DNA of 8,752 nucleotides from the NCBI GenBank assembly GCA_937951455.1, contig CALFBU010000143.1:1-8752 (forward strand), read 5' to 3'. The DNA comes from an uncultured Rhizobiaceae group bacterium. GTDB lineage: Bacteria; Pseudomonadota; Alphaproteobacteria; Rhizobiales; Rhizobiaceae. Shown here in pieces: positions 1 through 7,660 of this stretch. Numbering within the stretch: the stretch's first letter is position 1; every line of letters begins with the position of its first letter. The notes under the pieces are model-generated. The model was not told the DNA's origin and did no database searches. It saw only the letters and a list, made by a program, of their open reading frames with translations. The position numbers and the translations under genes were made by a program.

Positions 1-458
1 CTGTGAGCAACACATCCCATTTGTGGGTAGCTTGCGATACCTGTGCTGAACTTGTCTTCACGACCCTCTTCAGTTGCAGCGACAATCTCACCAACAAGTT
101 CAAGCGTTACCTGTACTTCATTTTTACCTTCAAGGTTCCACTCTTTGTCAGCAACCTCTACAGCACACGCGATACCTACAACTCGGTTTTTACCCACTTT
201 GATAGAAATCAACTGGCCAACAGACCAATAGTTTTCTTTAACACTAGACCCCTTCTCAATTTCAGCAGCAATGATGGCATGCTCACCGTCACATCTGATT
301 ACAAAGGCACGTGTACGATCTCGACTGAATTCTTTTTCTAGAACTTCTTGGTTTTCACCTGCCATTAAGTCAATGTCTGTGCGCGGTCCCGCCGCTGCAC
401 GTTGCTCAGGCACAACATTATTATTAAGAGGCGCAGCAGTTAAATCAGATGGTGTCAT
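1..458 (-). CDS. HerA-like ATPase (DUF87), N-terminal HAS-barrel part, truncated by window edge
   Basis: The minus strand is open from ATG at 458 to the left edge, giving 152 residues with no stop. After a low-complexity start (about residues 1-45) comes a beta-rich segment with the HAS-barrel look: FVIRCDGEHAIIAAEI (52-67), YWSVGQLISIKVGKNRVVG (77-95), VQVTLELVGEI (115-125), and YPQMGCVAH (144-152) at the edge. From memory, this matches the N-terminus of bacterial HerA/DUF87 ATPases, hexameric DNA-translocating motors linked to DNA end processing; the Walker A motif should follow outside the window. The start is uncertain. An in-frame GTG at 476 would add six residues (VGNPFK) and has GAGAG about 10 bases upstream, while the ATG has GGGGAA at a similar distance. 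Plus-strand frames overlapping it are shadows. The family call is from pattern memory of the N-terminus only. Confidence 0.7.
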   Translation of the reverse strand, partial: MTPSDLTAAPLNNNVVPEQRAAAGPRTDIDLMAGENQEVLEKEFSRDRTRAFVIRCDGEHAIIAAEIEKGSSVKENYWSVGQLISIKVGKNRVVGIACAVEVADKEWNLEGKNEVQVTLELVGEIVAATEEGREDKFSTGIASYPQMGCVAH

Positions 459-562
459 TTTGAACGGGTTCCCCACGAAATTAATACTCTCAAAAGTTAA
501 CACCGCATCGTTAATTAGTAGTTTGAAAACATGGATAATGAATGGTTAATAAAGCATGCGAT

Positions 563-583
563 CATACCATTTGAAATTGTATG
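563..583. promoter_or_regulatory. Imperfect 21-base palindrome, possible operator
   Basis: The arms CATAC (563-567) and GTATG (579-583) flank an inner palindrome ATTT-G-AAAT (569-577), so 9 of 10 symmetric pairs match around a central G; the only mismatch is 568/578. It lies in the divergent gap, ending 48 bases before the oxoprolinase start. This is the position and symmetry expected of a dimeric repressor or a LysR/GntR-type regulator. Which regulator binds is unknown, and no regulator gene is adjacent. Confidence 0.4.
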
Positions 584-631
584 GGGAAATTGAAAGGTTT
601 ATAGTGGCACTTCAAATTTTGGAGTATCGTT

Positions 632-3600
632 ATGGCTAAATGGGATTTTTGGATAGATCGTGGCGGCACCTTCACAGACATCGTTGGACGCGCCCCGAAT
701 GGTTCGCTTCACCCACATAAGTTACTTTCAGAAAATCCAGAAGCCTATAAAGATGCAGCCATTCAAGGCATCAAGGAAATTCTGGGCTTGAACGCATCAG
801 ATAAAGTGCCTTCAGAAAAAATCGGCCATGTTAAAATGGGCACAACGGTTGCAACCAACGCACTTTTAGAACGCAAGGGTGACAGGACTGCACTACTGAT
901 CACCAAAGGTTTCGGAGACATGCTGGAGATTGGTTATCAGGCCAGACCGGATATCTTTGCCAAGGAAATCATCAAACCCGAACTTCTTTATGAAACGGTT
1001 ATCGAAGTAAATGAACGCGTGTTGGCAGAAGGAACAGTTGAACAAGAACCTGATCTGGATGCTTTAAAGCCGCAACTGGAAAGTCTCAAGAAGTCTGGCA
1101 TAGATTCTGTTGCCATTACATTTATCCATGCATGGAATTATCCCGAGCATGAAGCACAAGTAGCAAGACTGGTTCGCGAGATGGGATTCACACAAGTCTC
1201 CGTTAGCCATGAAGTTTCACCGCTTGTGAAACTCATCGGGCGTGGTGACACGACAGTTGTAGACGCTTATCTTTCCCCAATTCTTCGCCGCTATGTTGAA
1301 CAGGTTTCCTCGCAACTGGGTGAAGGCCCGAAATTGTCCTTCATGATGTCATCTGGCGGCCTGACTGCATCAGATTTGTTTCAAGGCAAAGACGCCATCC
1401 TGTCTGGTCCGGCTGGCGGCGTTGTAGGTGCGGTGGAAACATCCAAACTGGCTGGCTTTGAAAAAATGATCGGCTTTGACATGGGAGGCACATCCACGGA
1501 TGTATCGCATTACGATGGTGAGTTGGAACGCGCTTTTGAAACGGAAGTTGCGGGCGTGAGAATGCGTGCACCCATGATGCGTATTCATACTGTTGCTGCA
1601 GGTGGCGGCTCATTACTTTTTTACAAAGACGGACGTTTTCAGGCAGGGCCAGATTCTGCGGGCGCGAACCCAGGTCCTGCTTGTTATCGAAGAGGTGGCA
1701 GTCTCGCTGTGACAGATGCAAATGTCATGGTTGGAAAATTACAACCGGAATTTTTTCCCTCAATCTTTGGCCCTAACCAAGACGAGCAGCTGGATACGGA
1801 AACTGTAAAACAAAAGTTCTCAGAGCTTTCACAAGAGGTTGGGACGACACCCGAAGAAGTAGCCGACGGCTTCCTCAAGATTGCTGTCGAAAACATGGCC
1901 AATGCGATTAAAAAAATCTCGGTTCAACGCGGCTATGACGTCACCGAATATGCGCTGAATTGTTTTGGAGGCGCAGGCGGACAACACGCGTGCAGTGTAG
2001 CCGACGCGCTTGGTATGGAGACCGTTTTAATCCATCCCTTCTCAGGAATCTTATCGGCCTACGGCATGGGACTCGCGCAAGTTCGCTCGACAAGATCAAG
2101 AACCCTTATTCATGACTTATCGTCTAGCCTTGAACCTGTACTGGAAAAAGCCAGCCAGGAATTAAAATCGGAGACGGAATCAGAACTTTCAGAACAAGGC
2201 GTAAGTGACTCAGATATAAGCTCATTTACCAAAATCCATATCCGATACGATGGCACCGATCTCGCACTGCCGGTAGCATTTGAAAAAACAGATGCCATGA
2301 TCGAGGCGTTTGAAACTTCGCACAGAAAACAATTCGGTTTTGTCTTTGAAAACAAAAAACTAATCGTCGAAGCGATCGAAGTTGAAGCCATTGGCGGCGG
2401 TGCAGGACTTGAAGAACACACCGCAACTTTAAATGATGTACAGCATGAAGCAGATCAAAACACCGAAATATTTTCAAACGGTGAATGGCATCCTGCTGGC
2501 ATTCACTTTCGTAAAAACCTCAAGCCCGGCAATCTTGTAAAGGGCCCTGCCCTCATCATTGAACCGCATCAGACCATTGTGGTTGAGCCTGAATGGCAAA
2601 CCAAAATCAATCCGCTTGATCATATTGTGCTGACCCGGACAATTGCGAAACAACGTTCATCAGCCATTGGCACAACAGCTGATCCCGTAATGCTGGAAGT
2701 CTTCAACAATCTTTTCATGACCATAGCAGAGCAAATGGGCGTCACCCTTCAAAACACGTCCTACTCCGTCAACATGAAAGAACGTCTGGATTTCTCTTGC
2801 GCAATCTTTGCGAGTGATGGAACACTGGTTGCAAATGCACCCCATGTGCCTGTGCATTTGGGTTCGATGGATCGCTCCGTAGAAAGCGTTATTGAAAACA
2901 ATCAAGGCGACATAAACCCTGGTGATGTTTTCATTTTGAATGCGCCTTATAATGGCGGCACGCACTTGCCGGACATCACGGTCGTCACCCCTGTATTTGA
3001 TGACGATAACGAAACGCTACTCTTCTATGTTGCAGCCCGCGGTCACCACGCAGACATCGGTGGCATGGCGCCAGGAAGCGCCACCCCCCTTGCAACCCAT
3101 GTGGATGAAGAAGGCGTGCTGATCGATAATTTCAAACTCGTCAAAGCTGGCGTTCTGGATGAAGCTGGGATGCGTAAAATTCTGACTGACCACCCTTGGC
3201 CTGCCCGAAACCCAGACGACAATATGGCAGACATCAGAGCGCAGATTGCCTCAAACGAAAAAGGCGTCACCGAACTTCGCAAGATGGTCGAAAATTTCAC
3301 CCTTCCCGTTGTGCAGGCCTACATGAAGCATGTTCAGGACAACGCAGAGGAAAGTGTTCGCCGTGTTATTGACCGTCTTTCAGATTGTGAAAACACATAT
3401 TACACGGACAACGGCCAGAAAATTTGCGTCAAAGTCACGGTCGATAAAGAAAAACGCGAGGCAACGGTAGACTTCACAGGCACATCCAACATCGAGAAAA
3501 ACAACTTCAACGCACCAGAACCCGTATGTCGTGCAGCCGTACTTTATGTGTTCCGCATCATGGTTGAGGGTGACATTCCTATGAACGCGGGATGTCTAAA

Positions 3601-4222
3601 ACCGCTAAACATAATCATACCCGATGGCTGCATGTTAAAACCTCAATACCCTTCTGCCGTGATTGCAGGTAATACGGAAACCAGCCAGCACGTCACAAAT
3701 TGCCTGCTGATGGCATTTGGTGCCTTCGCAAATGCGCCCGGTACGATGAACAACCTGACCTACGGCAATGCGCGCTATCAAAACTACGAAACCATGTGCG
3801 GCGGCGCACCAGCTGGCGTGATGAATGATGGCACACCGTTTAGTGGTGCAAGTGCTGTCCAAACGCATATGACGAACACGAGACTGACCGACCCGGAAAT
3901 TCTCGAAATGCGCTATCCTGTAACCGTGGAAGATTTTTCCATTCGAAGGGGCTCAGGTGGATATGGCAAATACAAAGGTGGTGACAGCGTGTCACGGACA
4001 TTGAGGTTTAATGAAGATATGACCTGTGCAATTCTGTCCTCATCAAGAAAACTAGCGCCAAAAGGCTTGAACGGTGGCGGCGATGGCGCAACTGGCTCGA
4101 CCCTGGTCAGACGTTTAAATGGAAAAACAGAAACATTAGGCCACTGCGATCAAACCGATGTTAAAGCAGGCGAAGCTGTAATTCTAAATACCCCCGCAGC
4201 TGGTGGATATGAGAAGGTTTAG
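632..4222 (+). CDS. Fused HyuA-HyuB 5-oxoprolinase / hydantoinase family protein
   Basis: This 1196-residue cytoplasmic enzyme probably catalyses ATP-dependent hydrolysis of 5-oxo-L-proline to L-glutamate (EC 3.5.2.9). The HyuA half (about 1-670) has the sugar-kinase/actin-like phosphate motifs: DRGGTFTD (9-16), [14 protein letters not shown] (70-83), [11 protein letters not shown] (281-291), GANPGPACY (344-352) and FGGAGGQHA (445-453). The HyuB half starts near 682 ([12 protein letters not shown]) and carries [12 protein letters not shown] (735-746), NGGTHLPDI (774-782), RGHHADIGG (803-811, probably metal or active site) and [11 protein letters not shown] (1013-1023). Length is close to fused eukaryotic-type OPLAH (about 1290), whereas many bacteria encode HyuA and HyuB separately. 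GGAG at 621-624, 7 bases before ATG, supports the start. N-methylhydantoinase or another lactam/hydantoin substrate cannot be excluded, since the family is hard to assign by sequence. lldD follows 71 bases downstream. Confidence 0.9.
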   Translation: MAKWDFWIDRGGTFTDIVGRAPNGSLHPHKLLSENPEAYKDAAIQGIKEILGLNASDKVPSEKIGHVKMGTTVATNALLERKGDRTALLITKGFGDMLEIGYQARPDIFAKEIIKPELLYETVIEVNERVLAEGTVEQEPDLDALKPQLESLKKSGIDSVAITFIHAWNYPEHEAQVARLVREMGFTQVSVSHEVSPLVKLIGRGDTTVVDAYLSPILRRYVEQVSSQLGEGPKLSFMMSSGGLTASDLFQGKDAILSGPAGGVVGAVETSKLAGFEKMIGFDMGGTSTDVSHYDGELERAFETEVAGVRMRAPMMRIHTVAAGGGSLLFYKDGRFQAGPDSAGANPGPACYRRGGSLAVTDANVMVGKLQPEFFPSIFGPNQDEQLDTETVKQKFSELSQEVGTTPEEVADGFLKIAVENMANAIKKISVQRGYDVTEYALNCFGGAGGQHACSVADALGMETVLIHPFSGILSAYGMGLAQVRSTRSRTLIHDLSSSLEPVLEKASQELKSETESELSEQGVSDSDISSFTKIHIRYDGTDLALPVAFEKTDAMIEAFETSHRKQFGFVFENKKLIVEAIEVEAIGGGAGLEEHTATLNDVQHEADQNTEIFSNGEWHPAGIHFRKNLKPGNLVKGPALIIEPHQTIVVEPEWQTKINPLDHIVLTRTIAKQRSSAIGTTADPVMLEVFNNLFMTIAEQMGVTLQNTSYSVNMKERLDFSCAIFASDGTLVANAPHVPVHLGSMDRSVESVIENNQGDINPGDVFILNAPYNGGTHLPDITVVTPVFDDDNETLLFYVAARGHHADIGGMAPGSATPLATHVDEEGVLIDNFKLVKAGVLDEAGMRKILTDHPWPARNPDDNMADIRAQIASNEKGVTELRKMVENFTLPVVQAYMKHVQDNAEESVRRVIDRLSDCENTYYTDNGQKICVKVTVDKEKREATVDFTGTSNIEKNNFNAPEPVCRAAVLYVFRIMVEGDIPMNAGCLKPLNIIIPDGCMLKPQYPSAVIAGNTETSQHVTNCLLMAFGAFANAPGTMNNLTYGNARYQNYETMCGGAPAGVMNDGTPFSGASAVQTHMTNTRLTDPEILEMRYPVTVEDFSIRRGSGGYGKYKGGDSVSRTLRFNEDMTCAILSSSRKLAPKGLNGGGDGATGSTLVRRLNGKTETLGHCDQTDVKAGEAVILNTPAAGGYEKV

Positions 4223-4293
4223 AATATAGGTATAATTACGCATTTACAGTTTTCTGCCATTAATGATAGGCATTTTAAAAATTTGAGGGATTT

Positions 4294-5430
4294 ATGTCAA
4301 AAATTACAACCATTCATGAACTTCAAGCACTCGCGAAACGTCGTGTGCCCAAGATGTTTTATGACTATGCAGATAGCGGTTCCTGGACGGAAGGCACTTA
4401 CCGCGACAATGAACATGCCTTTGAGCGCCAAAAATTGCGCCAACGGGTAGCGGTAAATATTGATAATCGTAGCCTAAAAACCAAGATGATTGGTGAAGAT
4501 GTTTCCATGCCTGTGGCACTTGCGCCTGTTGGTTTAACCGGCATGCAACATGCTGATGGTGAGATCCTGGCAGCGCAGGCAGCGGAAGAATTTGGTATCC
4601 CTTTCACACTGACAACCATGAGCATCTGCTCAATCGAAGATGTTGCAGAAAATACGAAAAAGCCATTCTGGTTTCAGCTTTATGTAATGCGTGACAGAGG
4701 GTTTTCTGAAAGTCTGATGCAAAGAGCTGAAGATGCCAATTGTTCAGCGCTTGTGCTAACCCTTGATCTGCAGGTTTTGGGACAACGCCACAAGGACATT
4801 AAAAACGGCCTTAGCGCCCCACCAAAACCAACGCTTGCTGCCATGGCAAATTTGGCAACAAAACCTCGCTGGTGCTGGAACATGCTGCAAACCAAACGCC
4901 GTGAATTTGGCAATATTGTCGGCCACGTAAGCGGCGTTGATGATATGTCCTCTTTGAGCGACTGGACAGCCAGCCAGTTCGACGCAAGCCTCGACTGGTC
5001 ATCTATTGAATGGGTCAAAAAACACTGGAAGCGCAAGCTCATCCTGAAAGGCATCAACGACGTTGAGGATGCGAAGATCGCAGCCAAAATCGGTGCAGAT
5101 GCCATTGTCGTTTCCAATCATGGTGGGCGACAACTGGACGGCGCGCTTGCCTCTTATGACATTCTGGAAGAAATCGTAAATGCGGTGGACGATAAAATCG
5201 AAGTCCACATGGATGGCGGCATACGCTCCGGTCAAGATGTTTTTAAAGCAATGGCCAAAGGTGCAAAGGGCACCTACATCGGACGTTCTTACATTTACGG
5301 CTTGGGTGCCATGGGCAAACCTGGCGTCACAAAGGCATTGGAAATCATCCGCAATGAAATGGATGTGACCATGGGACTTTGCGGCGAAAACAACATTGAG
5401 AATGTGGGCTTGCACAATTTGGTTCGTTAG
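4294..5430 (+). CDS. lldD: FMN-dependent L-lactate / 2-hydroxyacid dehydrogenase
   Basis: This 378-residue TIM-barrel flavoenzyme oxidises L-lactate (or a related 2-hydroxyacid) to the 2-oxoacid, usually at the membrane with electrons passed to quinone. The family's active-site set is visible: Y25 (FYDYADSG), Q128 and Y130 (FQLYV), T156 and D158 (LTLD), R165 (GQRHKDIKNG), K252 (LKGI), catalytic H276 and R279 (SNHGGRQLD), D307/R311 (DGGIRSGQD), and the phosphate-binding GR (330-331). The DSGSWTE start and the GQRHKDIKNGLSAPPK stretch are, from memory, typical of alphaproteobacterial LldD. The length is normal and nothing is missing. GAGGG at 4285-4289 precedes the ATG. The 71-base gap after the oxoprolinase gene has no convincing terminator. 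It contains a perfect TATAAT (4231-4236) but no good -35 box, so cotranscription with the upstream gene is plausible. Glycolate or mandelate oxidation is a less likely alternative. Confidence 0.92.
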   Translation: MSKITTIHELQALAKRRVPKMFYDYADSGSWTEGTYRDNEHAFERQKLRQRVAVNIDNRSLKTKMIGEDVSMPVALAPVGLTGMQHADGEILAAQAAEEFGIPFTLTTMSICSIEDVAENTKKPFWFQLYVMRDRGFSESLMQRAEDANCSALVLTLDLQVLGQRHKDIKNGLSAPPKPTLAAMANLATKPRWCWNMLQTKRREFGNIVGHVSGVDDMSSLSDWTASQFDASLDWSSIEWVKKHWKRKLILKGINDVEDAKIAAKIGADAIVVSNHGGRQLDGALASYDILEEIVNAVDDKIEVHMDGGIRSGQDVFKAMAKGAKGTYIGRSYIYGLGAMGKPGVTKALEIIRNEMDVTMGLCGENNIENVGLHNLVR

Positions 5431-5445
5431 GCGTTATTCAGCGCC
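5430..5445. terminator. Small hairpin spanning the convergent lldD / CAP gene ends
   Basis: GGCG (5430-5433) pairs with CGCC (5442-5445), extended by a T-G wobble and one T-A pair, with a 4-base loop. It overlaps both stop codons, which are separated by only 3 bases. There is no T tract on either side, so it is at best a weak bidirectional terminator. Confidence 0.25.
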
Positions 5446-5955
5446 AACAATCAGAACCCAGAAGTGATTAAGACGCGGACTTTTGCCGGACGTATTGGCA
5501 GCATAGGCGATGCCGCCCAGACTGTAATTACGTTTGAGCAAAATCTTGCGATGTCCTGGAGAATTAAGCCAACCTTCAATCGCAGCTTCAATGCTTTGGT
5601 ATCCAACGCCAAGATTTTCGCCTGCGCTGTTATCAAACCCAACGGCAAAAATACGCTTTTTGAATTTGGTCGAAGGGCCAAATTCATGGCCGAATTTACC
5701 ACTGCGACCCATCAAATCAGCGTGCCGCTGTGCGGCAGCCATTAGACGCTGATCAAACATGAACGCTGGCAAGAAATGTCTTTGTCGTACCTGATTGATT
5801 TTCGCCATGGAAACATTTGCGTCGAAATCAACGATAACATCAGAGGGCGCATAAGCTTGTGTCTCTGGCTTTAACGCATCTGACTTTAAACTTGGCGAAC
5901 AAGCCGAGATGAATGAGAGGCATAAAGCTGCCATGAAATTTTGAACGAACCGCAT
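5434..5955 (-). CDS. CAP-domain (SCP/PR-1-like) lipoprotein
   Basis: This 173-residue protein opens with a lipoprotein signal peptide: short basic start, hydrophobic FMAALCLSF (7-15) and lipobox ISAC with the lipidated Cys at 19. A linker of about 30 residues follows, then a CAP domain to the C-terminus. The conserved CAP cavity residues appear as H90 (FGHEFG), E113 (AGENLG), E127 (EGWLNSPGH) and H135; the closing strand is NHFWVLIVG (163-171). It is therefore probably anchored in the outer or inner membrane facing the periplasm. Bacterial CAP proteins have few known roles; cell-envelope or metal/lipid-binding functions are suggested for the superfamily, and the substrate here is unknown. No Shine-Dalgarno sequence precedes the ATG. 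Instead the 14 bases before it form an FNR-like palindrome. A second ATG at residue 8 would leave a signal peptide too short for lipobox C19. Confidence 0.88.
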   Translation of the reverse strand: MRFVQNFMAALCLSFISACSPSLKSDALKPETQAYAPSDVIVDFDANVSMAKINQVRQRHFLPAFMFDQRLMAAAQRHADLMGRSGKFGHEFGPSTKFKKRIFAVGFDNSAGENLGVGYQSIEAAIEGWLNSPGHRKILLKRNYSLGGIAYAANTSGKSPRLNHFWVLIVGAE

Positions 5956-5969
5956 TTGATTAATATCAA
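5956..5969. promoter_or_regulatory. FNR/FixK-type box TTGAT-N4-ATCAA
   Basis: TTGAT (5956-5960) and ATCAA (5965-5969) are separated by 4 bases and extended by one further T/A pair (5955/5970). This matches the consensus for FNR/FixK/Anr family oxygen- or nitric-oxide-responsive regulators. It abuts the CAP lipoprotein start codon, so its centre is about 7.5 bases upstream of the ATG. That position would suit repression, or interference with initiation, rather than the usual activation at -41.5. The surrounding sequence is AT-rich, so a chance match is possible. Confidence 0.4.
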
Positions 5970-6040
5970 ACAGTTTTATTAATAACTCGTTCGTCTCGTG
6001 ATTTTTTTAATGTAATTTGCTGACGTTATTTTTCGCCAAG

Positions 6041-6076
6041 CAAACAAAAAACCCGACCTTTGACGAAGTCGGGTTT
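6041..6076 (-). terminator. Rho-independent terminator of the cold-shock gene
   Basis: A perfect 9-base stem, AAACCCGAC (6049-6057) with GTCGGGTTT (6068-6076), encloses a 10-base loop. On the minus strand it is followed by a T run (complement of 6045-6050, then GTTTG). It lies 24 bases past the cold-shock stop codon, which is the standard layout. On the plus strand there is no following T tract, so it acts for the minus strand. Confidence 0.9.
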
Positions 6077-6099
6077 ATGAATGAATTTATAGAGTAAGC

Positions 6100-6312
6100 T
6101 TATACAGCCTGAATATTGATTGCCTTTGGGCCTTTGCCACGGTTATCTGGCTCTGTTTCAAAGGTGATTTGTTGATTTTCTGTCAAACTTTCCATTCCGG
6201 ATGCTTGCACAGCAGAAATATGAACAAATACATCTTTTCCACCATCTTCTGGTGTAATGAAGCCAAAGCCTTTTTCGGTGTTGAAGAACTTTACGGTTCC
6301 TGATTGTGACAT
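6100..6312 (-). CDS. cspA: Cold-shock domain protein (CspA family)
   Basis: This 70-residue protein is a single cold-shock (OB-fold) domain, the normal size for the family. RNP1 is KGFGFI (14-19) and RNP2 is VFVHI (28-32), the aromatic surfaces that bind single-stranded RNA and DNA. Such proteins act as cytoplasmic RNA chaperones, some induced by cold and others in stationary phase or constitutively. The frame stays open upstream to a GTG at 6372, but the start at 6312 is chosen for three reasons: [10 protein letters not shown] is the canonical family N-terminus, AAGGA sits 9 bases before this ATG, and the 20 extra residues look random. The gene is monocistronic, with its own terminator and a leader of roughly 80 bases containing two hairpins. 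The exact paralogue within the csp family cannot be told. Confidence 0.95.
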   Translation of the reverse strand: MSQSGTVKFFNTEKGFGFITPEDGGKDVFVHISAVQASGMESLTENQQITFETEPDNRGKGPKAINIQAV

Positions 6313-6321
6313 GGTTCGGGG

Positions 6322-6326
6322 TCCTT
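6322..6326 (-). promoter_or_regulatory. Shine-Dalgarno site deciding the cspA start
   Basis: The minus strand reads AAGGA, followed by 9 bases and ATG at 6312. It favours the 70-residue start over the longer open frame that begins at GTG 6372. Confidence 0.8.
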
Positions 6327-6331
6327 TCTTC

Positions 6332-6357
6332 CATCTCATAGATGCGGCACATACCGC
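6332..6357 (-). other. Two adjacent hairpins in the cspA leader
   Basis: On the minus strand GCGG-TATGTG-CCGC (6344-6357) is followed immediately by CATCT-ATG-AGATG (6332-6344), sharing one base at the junction. They end 5 bases before the Shine-Dalgarno site. Cold-shock mRNAs often have structured leaders that respond to temperature, but a thermosensor role here is inference. Confidence 0.35.
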
Positions 6358-6399
6358 TATCAGGCAGTGCACAATGTCGAGGAAAGGGTGAAACGGTGT

Positions 6400-6430
6400 A
6401 TTCTACTTCATTTCGCAGGTTTAAAACCAA
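6400..6430 (-). promoter_or_regulatory. Possible cspA promoter
   Basis: On the minus strand TAGAAT (6400-6405) matches the -10 consensus at 5 of 6 positions. TTGGTT (6425-6430) is a weak -35 box at a long 19-base spacing. A perfect 11-base palindrome, GGTTT-A-AAACC (6418-6428), overlaps the -35 area and could be an operator. The implied start near 6393 gives a leader of about 80 bases. Confidence 0.3.
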
Positions 6431-6534
6431 CCATGCTGAACTTTTAAATTCAGTTATTCCAGTCATCTTCATGTTCGCAATATGCCCGAACTGCTCAATA
6501 TTTGCGCCATACGTAGAAATAAGCAAGTAGTATT

Positions 6535-6546
6535 TCACAAATGTGA
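6535..6546. promoter_or_regulatory. Short palindrome TCACA-AA-TGTGA
   Basis: Perfect 5-base arms around a 2-base centre lie about 50 bases upstream of the 29-codon micro-ORF. The half-sites are those of CRP-type boxes but in the opposite arrangement (TCACA then TGTGA, 2-base spacing), so it is not a standard CRP site. GTGACA (6543-6548) overlaps it as a possible -35 box, without a good -10. The evidence for a regulatory role is weak. Confidence 0.2.
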
Positions 6547-6596
6547 CACTGTAGCTAAGTAGTCAAAATAAAAGAATATAGCACAAGGGAGCCTTT

Positions 6597-6686
6597 ATGA
6601 GTTCTAACAATCTGCTTTATAAGAGCTTTTCTAAGTCAGCGGAACGTAGTGAGAAACATTGCATCAAGTTGAAAATAACTGAATAG
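6597..6686 (+). CDS. Hypothetical 29-residue micro-ORF
   Basis: ATG at 6597 is preceded by AAGGGAG (6585-6591), with about 5 bases between, and the frame stops with TAG at 6684. The product, beginning MSSNNLLYKSFSKSAERSEK, is polar, lysine- and serine-rich, and has one cysteine (residue 22). There is no signal peptide or membrane segment. I do not recognise it. It lies 50 bases before the EamA transporter gene, which itself lacks a good Shine-Dalgarno site. It could be an independent small protein, a leader ORF for the transporter, or chance; the ribosome-binding site is the only real support. Confidence 0.4.
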   Translation: MSSNNLLYKSFSKSAERSEKHCIKLKITE

Positions 6687-6736
6687 AATGCAAGTTTCAG
6701 GTGGTAATGTAATCAGCCACACCATACTCATGGCAT

Positions 6737-7660
6737 ATGACAAAAAACCTGAACACCAACATTCAACCGTCAGCCAAAGATTGGTTGCTGATTGCCCTCT
6801 TGGCTTTTATTTGGGGCGGATCGTTCCTTTTTGGCAGAATACTCATGATCGAATGGCCTCCCTTCACCGTGGTCTTTTTAAGGGTGTTTATAGCCGCCCT
6901 TACGCTTTGGGTTTTTGTTCTTATGACCGCCAGAAAGTTTCCCATGGAGCGAAGCATCCTGTCTGCAGTTCTGATCATGGGCATCTTAAACAATGTCATC
7001 CCCTTTTCACTGATTTTGATCGGACAACAGGAAATTGGCTCTGGTCTTGCAGCAGTTGTGAATGCCATGACGCCTATTTGGACGCTCATTATTGCCAATC
7101 AATTCACATCAGATGAAAAGTTTTCTACCAATAAAATATTGGGAATTTGCTTTGGCTTTATGGGGGTAGCAACCTTGATCGGAGCTGATTTCATGCAGGG
7201 TCTAACGGCATCCGCATGGGCGCAAGGCGCAGTCCTTGGCGCAACTATATCCTATGGCTTTGCAGGTGTGTGGGGCAAACGCTTCAAGGGGCAAGATCCG
7301 ATCATCATATCAACCGGTCAATTAACAGCATCCAGCCTTGTGATGCTGCCGTTGATATTTTTATACGAAGACCCTTTTTCAATCCAGGCGCCAGATCTAG
7401 AAATGATTGTCGCACTCTTGGGCCTCGCCATAGTATGCACGGCATTTGCTTACGTTTTGTTCTTCAAGATTTTGAGCAATGTTGGCGCAACGAATGTATC
7501 ACTGGTTACGTTTTTAGTGCCCGTCAGCGCGATTTTGCTAGGCATTTTCTGGTTGGGTGAAACGCTGACATTAAGCAACATCATTGGAATGATATTGATT
7601 ATCACAGGACTATCACTGGTTGATGGCCGTATTCTTAAGATGACCAGATTAAGGCATTAG
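6737..7660 (+). CDS. EamA-family (DMT superfamily) inner-membrane transporter
   Basis: This 307-residue hydrophobic protein has about ten predicted membrane helices, at roughly 16-35, 42-64, 74-95, 98-121, 131-150, 163-182, 190-210, 220-241, 251-271 and 279-297. They form two tandem EamA repeats of five helices. Family marks include FIWGGSFLFGR (24-34), the proline in helix 4 (MTPIWTLI, 111-118) and, in the second repeat, the corresponding FLVPVSAILLG (259-269) followed by GE (274-275). Such proteins usually export amino acids or other small metabolites, but sequence does not reveal the substrate here. The ATG at 6737 is the only ATG in frame before the stop at 6710 and fits the family N-terminus, yet no Shine-Dalgarno site sits at the usual distance (AGGTGG at 6699-6704 is over 30 bases away). 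An overlapping +1-frame ORF from 6688 is a shadow. Confidence 0.93.
   Translation: MTKNLNTNIQPSAKDWLLIALLAFIWGGSFLFGRILMIEWPPFTVVFLRVFIAALTLWVFVLMTARKFPMERSILSAVLIMGILNNVIPFSLILIGQQEIGSGLAAVVNAMTPIWTLIIANQFTSDEKFSTNKILGICFGFMGVATLIGADFMQGLTASAWAQGAVLGATISYGFAGVWGKRFKGQDPIIISTGQLTASSLVMLPLIFLYEDPFSIQAPDLEMIVALLGLAIVCTAFAYVLFFKILSNVGATNVSLVTFLVPVSAILLGIFWLGETLTLSNIIGMILIITGLSLVDGRILKMTRLRH

Noticed and set aside
3..549. Plus-strand ORFs of 112, 62 and 92 residues at the left edge
   Set aside because: They overlap the open minus-strand HerA-like frame, have low-complexity translations and no family look; the minus-strand product has recognisable HAS-barrel segments.
6313..6372. 20-residue N-terminal extension of the cold-shock protein from a GTG at 6372
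   Set aside because: The canonical family start and a proper Shine-Dalgarno site both point to ATG 6312; the extension resembles untranslated leader.
6436..6453. Hairpin CTGAA-N8-TTCAG as a terminator or small RNA end
   Set aside because: Only five pairs, AT-rich, and no T tract on either strand.
6158..6538. 126-residue minus-strand ORF overlapping cspA and its leader
   Set aside because: It is out of frame with cspA over the conserved domain and its product has no coherent domain; a shadow plus leader sequence.
6699..6712. Start-stop element ATG-TAA (6707-6712) preceded by AGGTGG
   Set aside because: Only 2 bases separate the purine run from the ATG, too close for efficient initiation; probably coincidence.
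6688..7116. 142-residue plus-strand ORF overlapping the EamA gene in another frame, possible frameshift or longer transporter
   Set aside because: The EamA frame is intact from 6737 with a normal N-terminus and ten helices, so no frameshift is needed; the overlapping product is not membrane-like.
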